A stretch of DNA of 10,069 nucleotides, taken from an uncultured Clostridia bacterium (GTDB lineage: Bacteria > Bacillota > Clostridia > Peptostreptococcales > Anaerovoracaceae). The number at the start of each line of letters is the position of its first letter. Positions within the stretch are counted from its first letter, which is position 1. The position numbers were made by a program, and so were the translations under genes. The stretch is taken from the NCBI GenBank assembly GCA_945788655.1, contig CALZMV010000038.1, forward strand, positions 1 to 10,069, in the 5' to 3' direction. The notes beneath the pieces were generated by a model. That model ran no database searches. It was not told the origin of the DNA and saw only the letters and a list, made by a program, of their open reading frames with translations. Of this stretch, positions 1 through 4,902 are shown piece after piece.

Positions 1-173
1 GATGTTGAGTCTAAGAAGTCTGTTTCATAAGCAATTACACGGTTTTCGATTATTTCGTCTAGAGAAGGCTCTTTGTCTCCTGCGAAAAAGAAAGTGAATA
101 GCAGCAGTACAATTATGATAATTGCTATAATTGCTACCGCACAAACTGCGATTAATTTTTTCTTATTTTTCAT
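1..173 (-). CDS. Partial membrane-anchored protein of unknown function (N-terminal 57 residues)
   Basis: I do not recognise this protein. Reading leftwards from the ATG at 173, it starts with a short basic stretch (MKNKKK) followed by a hydrophobic helix at about residues 7-30, then a polar, acidic stretch (DKEPSLDEIIENR). This is the pattern of a single N-terminal membrane anchor or uncleaved signal with the rest outside the cell. The only cysteine (residue 11) lies inside the helix without a lipobox around it, so a lipoprotein is unlikely. A ribosome binding site (AAAGGG, about 182-187) lies a suitable distance upstream, which supports the start. The frame is open to the window edge, so the protein continues and its function cannot be judged. 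It diverges from the acetyltransferase gene at 309. Confidence 0.75.
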   Translation of the reverse strand, partial: MKNKKKLIAVCAVAIIAIIIIVLLLFTFFFAGDKEPSLDEIIENRVIAYETDFLDST

Positions 174-224
174 TTTTATCCCTTTCGTTTATTATAAGGT
201 GTTTAATTATTTCCTGAAAAAATA

Positions 225-235
225 TATAATATAAT
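225..235 (+). promoter_or_regulatory. Possible -10 region(s) for the acetyltransferase gene
   Basis: Two overlapping perfect TATAAT hexamers occur at 225-230 and 230-235 in the divergent intergenic region, giving a predicted leader of about 70 nt. I see no good -35 hexamer at 16-18 bp. The region is very AT-rich, so a chance match is possible. Confidence 0.3.
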
Positions 236-251
236 ACCATAAAAAAGAGAG

Positions 252-269
252 TGTGAGTAGTATTTCACA
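252..269. repeat. Inverted repeat TGTGA-N8-TCACA in the divergent spacer
   Basis: TGTGA (252-256) and TCACA (265-269) form a perfect 5-bp inverted repeat with an 8-base spacer, between the presumed promoter and the ribosome binding site of the acetyltransferase gene. It resembles Crp/Fnr or Rex half-sites, but those families use a 6-base spacer. It could be a weak hairpin, an operator of another family, or chance. Confidence 0.3.
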
Positions 270-308
270 TAAAATTCACTTTTTACTAACGCGAGGGAGG
301 TATATCAT

Positions 309-830
309 ATGGAGTCAAGATTAATTTTAAGAGATAGTAATTTCGATGATTGCATGCTATTTTCTAAGTGGGAGCAGGATCCAAAGGTAACCCGTTTTTT
401 TACGATTAATGAAGGACGAGATTATGAGGAGATAACAAGGGAGTTCATTGTAAGAAATGAAGACGTCACTCAAAGACAATTCACAATATGTATAAAGAAT
501 ACTAATGAGCCTATTGGCAGAATATACATCAGCAACATCAACAGACACTATGACTCGCTTGACATAACGAGAATATATATTGCAGATACTGACAAAAGAG
601 GAAAAGGATACGGAGAGGAAGCATTAAGACTTGTGTTAAAGTGGGCATTTCATGAAATGAAAGTTGAGAGAGTAACTCTTGACTATTTTGTAGAAAATGA
701 AATTGCAGCCAATCTGTATGAAAAAGTCGGATTTATTAAAGAAGGTGTTATGCGTCATGGCGGAAAGAAAAATGGCGAATATGTGGATATGTGCTTGATG
801 TCCATGTTAAAGGAAGAATATTACAAGTAA
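309..830 (+). CDS. GNAT-family N-acetyltransferase (RimJ/RimL or SpeG-like)
   Basis: This is a 173-residue single-domain acetyltransferase that would move an acetyl group from acetyl-CoA to an amine. The substrate cannot be told from sequence: protein N-termini (RimJ/RimL), polyamines (SpeG) and small molecules are all possible. The N-terminus (ESRLILRDSNFDD) matches the opening strand of the Acetyltransf_3 type. The acetyl-CoA pyrophosphate loop R-G-K-G-Y-G lies at residues 97-102, and the conserved C-terminal segment with N130 followed by A-N-L-Y-E-K-V-G-F is typical of this subfamily. The length fits the family. The ATG at 309 is preceded by GGGAGG (295-300) at good spacing. The gene stands alone: nrdD has its own promoter downstream, and I see no clear terminator between them. 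Family assignment is firm; the role is open. Confidence 0.9.
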   Translation: MESRLILRDSNFDDCMLFSKWEQDPKVTRFFTINEGRDYEEITREFIVRNEDVTQRQFTICIKNTNEPIGRIYISNINRHYDSLDITRIYIADTDKRGKGYGEEALRLVLKWAFHEMKVERVTLDYFVENEIAANLYEKVGFIKEGVMRHGGKKNGEYVDMCLMSMLKEEYYK

Positions 831-858
831 TGTATACAAAAAAACACATATTATTCGA

Positions 859-886
859 TTGACTTATGGCATATTTGTGGTATTAT
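859..886 (+). promoter_or_regulatory. Sigma-A-type promoter of nrdDG
   Basis: The -35 is TTGACT (859-864) and the -10 is TATTAT (881-886), with a 16-bp spacer. Transcription should begin near 893, leaving a leader of about 84 nt before nrdD. The NrdR box starts just downstream of the predicted start site, consistent with repression. Confidence 0.65.
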
Positions 887-896
887 TTATTAGCGA

Positions 897-912
897 CCAC
901 TACATATAGTAG
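897..912. promoter_or_regulatory. NrdR box (operator of the ribonucleotide reductase repressor)
   Basis: The 16-mer CCACTACATATAGTAG matches the NrdR box consensus as I remember it (ACACTATATATAGTGT) at 12 of 16 positions, including the central ATATAGT run. NrdR is the ATP/dATP-sensing repressor of nrd operons in most bacteria. The site lies at about +5 to +20 of the nrdD transcript, where binding would block initiation or clearance. A much weaker match (8 of 16, 866-881) lies exactly 31 bp upstream, the usual spacing of tandem NrdR boxes, between the -35 and -10. nrdR itself is not in the window. Confidence 0.7.
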
Positions 913-976
913 TAGAAACTTGATTTGGAAATGATGTGTAAATGATATACTTTTATTAATTTGATGGGAGAAAACT

Positions 977-3322
977 ATGGACAGCATTAAGAAAATTATT
1001 AAACGAGATGGCAGAATGGTTGATTATGATGTAAACAAAATTGCAGAAGCCATTTTTAAAGCTGCTCAAGTGCTTGGCGGTAAAGACAAGGATATGGCAA
1101 AGTATTTGGCAAGACAGACAGAAGTTTATTTACTTGAAAGATGTCACACACCGGTACCTTCTGTAGAACAGATTCAGGATGCTGTCGAAAAGATTCTTAT
1201 TGAAAACGGTCATGCGCGTACAGCTAAGGAATATATCCTCTACAGAGCAGAACGTACAAAAGCTCGTGACATGAATACAAAGCTCATGAAGATATACGAG
1301 GATCTGACCTTCAAGGAAGCAAAAGAAAATGAAATAAAGCGTGAGAACGCCAACATAGATGGCAATACAGCCATGGGAACAATGCTCAAATATGGTTCTG
1401 AAGGTGCCAAAGAGTTTTACAAGATGTATGTAATCGATCCAAAACATACAAGAGCTCACGAAAATGGGGACATTCATATTCACGATATGGATTTCTATAC
1501 TTTGACAATGACTTGCTGTCAGATTGACCTTGTTAAACTGCTTAAAGGCGGTTTCTCAACAGGTCATGGACATTTAAGAGAACCTAACGATATCGAAAGC
1601 TATGCAGCACTGGCTTGTATTGCTATCCAGTCAAACCAGAATGACCAGCATGGCGGTCAGTCCGTACCTAATTTTGATTATGGTATGGCTCCGGGTGTTC
1701 GCAAATCCTACAGAAAGCTTTACTGGATGAATGTGGGTAAGATGGTTAACTACATTTTAGATATTGAAGATGGAGTTGACCAGATTAAAGCTCTTGGCAA
1801 AAAAATTATGGAAGAGCATGGCGTTGAACCTTGCATGGCTTGGGACAACAACTACAAGGAACTTGAATTTGTTGAGCTTGAGAAACTTGTAGGTGCTGAA
1901 AATGCCGCTAAAATTCAGGACAGATCAACTAGATATGCTGACAAGGAAATAAGAAGAAAAACTCATCAGGCTATGGAAGCATTCATTCACAATTTAAATA
2001 CAATGCATTCAAGAGCCGGTGCACAGGTTCCTTTCAGTTCAATTAACTATGGTACAGACACATCTCCTGAAGGAAGACTTGTCATGGAATCCGTTATGAA
2101 AGCAACTGAAGAGGGTCTTGGCAATGGCGAAACTCCTATTTTCCCAATACAGATTTTCAAGGTTAAAGAAGGTGTCAGCTATAATCCGGAAGATCCTAAC
2201 TATGACCTGTTCAAGATGGCATGTAAGGTTTCTGCAAAGAGATTATTCCCTAATTTCTCATTCCTTGATGCACCTTTTAACAAGCAGTATTATGTAGCAG
2301 GTGATCCTAGCACAGAATGTGCATACATGGGATGCAGAACAAGAGTAATTGGAAATCACTATGACCCTTCAAGAGAAATAGTTAACGGAAGAGGTAATCT
2401 GAGCTTTACATCTATAAATCTTCCAAGACTTGCTATTAAGGCTAAAGGTGATTTAGACATGTTCTTCGAAGGACTAGATCATATGATAGACCTTGCATGT
2501 GATCAGCTCTACGATAGATATAAGATACAGTCACAGAAGAAAGTAAGAAACTTCCCGTTCTTAATGGGACAGGGAATATGGATTGATTCAGATAAGCTTG
2601 GTCCTGACGATACCATAGAAGAAGTAATCAAGCATGGTACACTGACTGTAGGATTTATCGGCCTTGCAGAGTGCTTGAAAGCTTTAACAGGAAAGCATCA
2701 TGGAGAATCCAAGGAATCACAGACTCTTGGTAAGGAAATCGTAGGATATATGCGCAAGAGAATGGATGAGAAGTCAAAACAAACAGGTCTTAACTGGTCA
2801 CTTATCGCCACACCGGCAGAGGGACTTTCAGGTAGATTTGTAAGAATTGACAGAAAAAAATATGGCGTAATTCCTGGTGTAACAGATAGAGACTATTACA
2901 CAAACAGTTTCCATGTTCCTGTATATTATCCAATAAATGCTTTCGAAAAGATTTCAATAGAAGCGCCTTACCATGAACTTACAAACGGAGGACACATATC
3001 TTATATTGAACTTGACGGAGATCCGCTAAAGAATCTCGATGCATTTGAAAAAGTTGTAAGATTTATGAAAGAATCAGGAATAGGATATGGTTCGATCAAC
3101 CATCCTGTAGATAGAGACCCATGCTGCGGTTATACAGGTATTATTGATAATGAGTGCCCACAGTGCCATAGAAAGGAAAATGACGGTAATGTTGGATTTG
3201 AAAGAATCCGCAGAATCACAGGTTACCTTGTAGGAACTATGGATCATTGGAATAATGCAAAATCTGCTGAAGAAAAGGATAGAGTAAAGCATGATGTCAA
3301 CTCAGAACTTGAACAGTTATAA
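977..3322 (+). CDS. nrdD: Anaerobic (class III) ribonucleoside-triphosphate reductase, catalytic subunit
   Basis: NrdD reduces ribonucleoside triphosphates to dNTPs without oxygen, using a glycyl radical made by NrdG. The 781 residues begin with an ATP-cone allosteric domain (about 6-95, opening with IIKRDGRMVDYD). The glycyl-radical barrel follows. A cysteine pair (C180-C181, in TLTMTCCQIDL) sits on an early active-site strand, and the finger-loop cysteine that should form the thiyl radical is C453 in AYMGCR. The C-terminus has a zinc site with C716, C717, C727 and C730, then the radical loop RITGYLVG, where the radical glycine is predicted to be G749. No essential element is missing. The ATG at 977 has GGGAG (966-970) six bases upstream. 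The 3' end overlaps nrdG, so the two are translated from one mRNA. A promoter and NrdR box lie upstream. Confidence 0.97.
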   Translation: MDSIKKIIKRDGRMVDYDVNKIAEAIFKAAQVLGGKDKDMAKYLARQTEVYLLERCHTPVPSVEQIQDAVEKILIENGHARTAKEYILYRAERTKARDMNTKLMKIYEDLTFKEAKENEIKRENANIDGNTAMGTMLKYGSEGAKEFYKMYVIDPKHTRAHENGDIHIHDMDFYTLTMTCCQIDLVKLLKGGFSTGHGHLREPNDIESYAALACIAIQSNQNDQHGGQSVPNFDYGMAPGVRKSYRKLYWMNVGKMVNYILDIEDGVDQIKALGKKIMEEHGVEPCMAWDNNYKELEFVELEKLVGAENAAKIQDRSTRYADKEIRRKTHQAMEAFIHNLNTMHSRAGAQVPFSSINYGTDTSPEGRLVMESVMKATEEGLGNGETPIFPIQIFKVKEGVSYNPEDPNYDLFKMACKVSAKRLFPNFSFLDAPFNKQYYVAGDPSTECAYMGCRTRVIGNHYDPSREIVNGRGNLSFTSINLPRLAIKAKGDLDMFFEGLDHMIDLACDQLYDRYKIQSQKKVRNFPFLMGQGIWIDSDKLGPDDTIEEVIKHGTLTVGFIGLAECLKALTGKHHGESKESQTLGKEIVGYMRKRMDEKSKQTGLNWSLIATPAEGLSGRFVRIDRKKYGVIPGVTDRDYYTNSFHVPVYYPINAFEKISIEAPYHELTNGGHISYIELDGDPLKNLDAFEKVVRFMKESGIGYGSINHPVDRDPCCGYTGIIDNECPQCHRKENDGNVGFERIRRITGYLVGTMDHWNNAKSAEEKDRVKHDVNSELEQL

Positions 3323-3824
3323 TTCAATCAGAATTGCTGGCATAGTACGAGAATCAATTGTAGATGGTCCTGGTTTCAGATTTGTAGTCTTTTGCCAGGG
3401 CTGTCCACATGGATGCCCGGGATGCCACAATCCTGACACTCATGATTTTGACGGCGGTTATGATTGTGATATTGAAAAAATAGTAGAAGCTGTTTCGAAG
3501 AATCCTTTGCTGGATGGTGTGACTTTTAGCGGTGGTGAACCATTTTGCCAGCCGGAGGCTTTTTATAATTTAGCTTTAAAATTAAAAGAAAAAAATATGG
3601 ACATACTGGCCTATAGTGGTTATACTTATGAGGAACTTGTGGCAATGAATGACCCTGCAGTTGATAATTTGCTTTCAACACTGGATATTTTGATAGATGG
3701 AAGATATTTGGATAATGAGAGGGATCTGACCTTATTGTTCCGAGGAAGCAAAAACCAGAGGGTAATAGATATGAATCTAACCAGAGAAAATGGTCATATT
3801 ACCCTTGCTGAAAAATATCAATAA
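3291..3824 (+). CDS. nrdG: Anaerobic ribonucleotide reductase activating protein (radical SAM activase)
   Basis: NrdG uses a [4Fe-4S] cluster and S-adenosylmethionine to generate the 5'-deoxyadenosyl radical that abstracts hydrogen from the NrdD glycine. The 177-residue length fits the small NrdG class. The cluster motif CxxxCxxC is C38, C42 and C45 (CPHGCPGC), and the GGE SAM-binding motif is in TFSGGEPF (78-85). The N-terminal IVDGPGFRFVVFCQGC is typical of the family. Two ATGs stand in tandem at 3291 and 3294. AAGGAT (3275-3280) is 10 bases from the first and 13 from the second, so 3291 is preferred. The start lies 32 nt inside the end of nrdD, which suggests translational coupling. No strong terminator follows; the next promoter, for rpmB, begins 17 bases after the stop. 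Confidence 0.96.
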   Translation: MMSTQNLNSYNSIRIAGIVRESIVDGPGFRFVVFCQGCPHGCPGCHNPDTHDFDGGYDCDIEKIVEAVSKNPLLDGVTFSGGEPFCQPEAFYNLALKLKEKNMDILAYSGYTYEELVAMNDPAVDNLLSTLDILIDGRYLDNERDLTLLFRGSKNQRVIDMNLTRENGHITLAEKYQ

Positions 3825-3840
3825 AAAGAGAAAAAAACAC

Positions 3841-3869
3841 TTGAACACAAAATTACATTATGATATAAT
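3841..3869 (+). promoter_or_regulatory. Strong sigma-A-type promoter of rpmB
   Basis: TTGAAC (3841-3846), a 17-bp spacer and a perfect TATAAT (3864-3869) make this the best promoter in the window, as expected for a ribosomal protein gene. Transcription should start near 3876, giving a leader of about 79 nt. Confidence 0.8.
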
Positions 3870-3876
3870 GTCAAAT

Positions 3877-3902
3877 GTTCGAGTGCGAACTAAAGTTTTT
3901 TT
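3877..3902 (+). promoter_or_regulatory. Hairpin and T-run at the predicted 5' end of the rpmB leader
   Basis: GTTCG (3877-3881), loop AGTG and CGAAC (3886-3890) form a 5-bp stem starting about one base after the predicted transcription start. Five bases later comes a run of seven T (3896-3902). It could be a 5'-protective mRNA hairpin or a weak attenuator. The stem is short and the T-run does not directly abut it, so termination would be inefficient. I do not recognise it as a known ribosomal-protein leader. Confidence 0.4.
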
Positions 3903-3939
3903 GTTTGTAAAATATGCAAAGCATGCTTAATATACTAAG

Positions 3940-3947
3940 AGGAGGTG
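3940..3947 (+). promoter_or_regulatory. Consensus ribosome binding site of rpmB
   Basis: AGGAGGTG is a full complement to the 3' end of 16S rRNA and lies 7 bases before the ATG at 3955. It fixes the start of L28 and fits a highly translated gene. Confidence 0.85.
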
Positions 3948-3954
3948 CGGTAGA

Positions 3955-4149
3955 ATGTCAAAGAAGTGCGAAATTTGTGGTAAGGGTCAGGTATCTGGAA
4001 ACGCTGTATCCCACTCCATGAGACACACAAGAAGAAAATGGAATGCAAATATCCAGACTGTAAGAATCGCTGAAGAAAACGGCACAGTTAGAAGAGCAAA
4101 CGTGTGCACAAAGTGTATCAAATCAAATAAAGTGAACCGTGCCATCTAA
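3955..4149 (+). CDS. rpmB: 50S ribosomal protein L28 (bL28), zinc-binding form
   Basis: bL28 is a structural protein of the large ribosomal subunit. The 64 residues match the family throughout: SKKCEICGKG at the start, SHSMRHTRRKWNANIQ in the middle, and VCTKCIKSNKVNRAI at the end. Two CxxC pairs (C5/C8 and C51/C54) make this the zinc-ribbon (C+) form. Many bacteria also carry a zinc-free paralogue induced under zinc starvation; none is present here. The gene is a single transcription unit, with its own promoter at 3841 and an intrinsic terminator 15 bases after the stop. It is upstream of the Asp23-family gene, the usual neighbour in Firmicutes, but a small opposite-strand gene separates them here. 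Confidence 0.97.
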   Translation: MSKKCEICGKGQVSGNAVSHSMRHTRRKWNANIQTVRIAEENGTVRRANVCTKCIKSNKVNRAI

Positions 4150-4163
4150 TTTAAAGGCGACAG

Positions 4164-4192
4164 AGATACTGTTATTCGACAGTATCTTTTTT
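4164..4192 (+). terminator. Intrinsic terminator of rpmB
   Basis: AGATACTGT (4164-4172) pairs perfectly with ACAGTATCT (4179-4187) across a 6-base loop (TATTCG), followed directly by a run of T ending at 4192. On the minus strand the hairpin lacks a T-run, so it is not a clear terminator for the opposing small gene that ends at 4208. Confidence 0.92.
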
Positions 4193-4207
4193 ATTTGCTT
4201 TTTTGCA

Positions 4208-4390
4208 CTATTTGTTCAAAAGGCTGAAGCCACAAACAACAAGTACGATTCCCAAAAGGATTATCCAGGCCTTAGGCGGCAGAAAAAATGCACAGATTGT
4301 TACAATTCCAAAAACTAACAGTACAAAACCTATATCTTTACTCTCTCTATAAAGATTAAAACATTTCTTTTTATGGCAGTTTTTGTTCAT
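4208..4390 (-). CDS. Small two-helix membrane protein of unknown function
   Basis: I do not recognise a named family. The 60 residues have a basic, cysteine-containing N-terminus (MNKNCHKKKCFNLYRESKD, with C5 and C10) followed by two hydrophobic helices at about 20-37 and 41-57, joined by a tight Pro-Pro-Lys turn. This is a membrane hairpin. By the positive-inside rule, both ends would face the cytoplasm. The gene is real despite its size: GGAGGT sits 5 bases upstream of the ATG at 4390, and residue composition is that of a transmembrane protein. It converges with rpmB and diverges from the Asp23-family gene. The general layout recalls short 2-TM proteins seen in many Clostridia, but no function follows from that. 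Confidence 0.75.
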   Translation of the reverse strand: MNKNCHKKKCFNLYRESKDIGFVLLVFGIVTICAFFLPPKAWIILLGIVLVVCGFSLLNK

Positions 4391-4458
4391 GGCTGACCTC
4401 CGTTATAATTATACATTAATATAACCTATGTTTTTTATTATGAAAATGTGAAAGTTTA

Positions 4459-4467
4459 TGATAAAAT
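4459..4467 (+). promoter_or_regulatory. Extended -10 promoter element for the Asp23-family gene and recG
   Basis: TGATAAAAT combines a TG extension with a -10 of TAAAAT (4462-4467). No convincing -35 is visible, which is acceptable for an extended -10 promoter. The leader would be about 25 nt, with AAGGGG (4484-4489) as the ribosome binding site. Confidence 0.45.
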
Positions 4468-4497
4468 ATAGTAAAAGTAAACGAAGGGGTCGGTATT

Positions 4498-4902
4498 ATG
4501 TCACTAAGCAGAACTACAAAGCTAGGAAAGATAACTATAAATAACAGCGTAATATCTAAGGAAATAATCAAGGCAGCTTCAAAAGTAGATGACAAGGTTT
4601 TTCTATCAAATGATAGAGGAAAACTTTTAGGAAATCCTAAAAGAGTAGGCACAGGTGAATTTGGCAATAACATTTTGATTGAGGAGAAAGAAGAATCTAT
4701 ACATGTATTATTCTATATTGTCATAAAATTCGGTGCCAGCATAGGTAACTGCACCAAGGTGATACTAGATGAGCTTGAGCAGTCTCTAAAGACACTTTTT
4801 CCTAATCAGAATGGCATAATAACAATAAAGATTATTGGTGTGAAGTCAAAAAATATCGCTCCTAGGGATATTGAGGTTAAAAGAAAATATGAAGTTAGAT
4901 GA
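4498..4902 (+). CDS. Asp23/Gls24-family protein (YloU-like)
   Basis: This 134-residue protein has the Asp23/Gls24 (DUF322) pattern: an N-terminal strand (LGKITINNSVISKEIIKAAS) and a central beta-strand region (IHVLFYIVIKFGASIGNC) followed by a helix. Family members are abundant small cytoplasmic proteins linked to envelope stress or homeostasis; the YloU branch has no firmly settled biochemical role. Position supports the call, since yloU typically lies after rpmB and before recG in Firmicutes. The middle of the protein (KVFLSNDRGKLLGNPKRVG) is less typical. The ATG at 4498 has AAGGGG 8 bases upstream. Its end overlaps the recG start by 14 nt, so the two are probably co-transcribed and coupled. 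The yloV/fakA-like gene usually between them is missing. Confidence 0.75.
   Translation: MSLSRTTKLGKITINNSVISKEIIKAASKVDDKVFLSNDRGKLLGNPKRVGTGEFGNNILIEEKEESIHVLFYIVIKFGASIGNCTKVILDELEQSLKTLFPNQNGIITIKIIGVKSKNIAPRDIEVKRKYEVR

Noticed and set aside
252..269. A Crp/Fnr or Rex site
   Set aside because: Both need a 6-base spacer between TGTGA and TCACA; the spacer here is 8.
1130..1483. A 117-residue minus-strand frame opposite nrdD
   Set aside because: Cysteine- and phenylalanine-rich composition is typical of an antisense shadow of an AT-rich gene; nrdD is certain here.
3877..3890. GTTCG-N4-CGAAC as a LexA (SOS) box upstream of rpmB
   Set aside because: The Gram-positive LexA box has GAAC on the left and GTTC on the right. 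Here the half-sites are in the opposite order, so it is better read as an RNA hairpin.
4871..4888. TTG start for recG adding six residues
   Set aside because: The nearest Shine-Dalgarno (AGGG, 4864-4867) is only 3 bases away, and RecG proteins normally begin close to the ATG at 4889.
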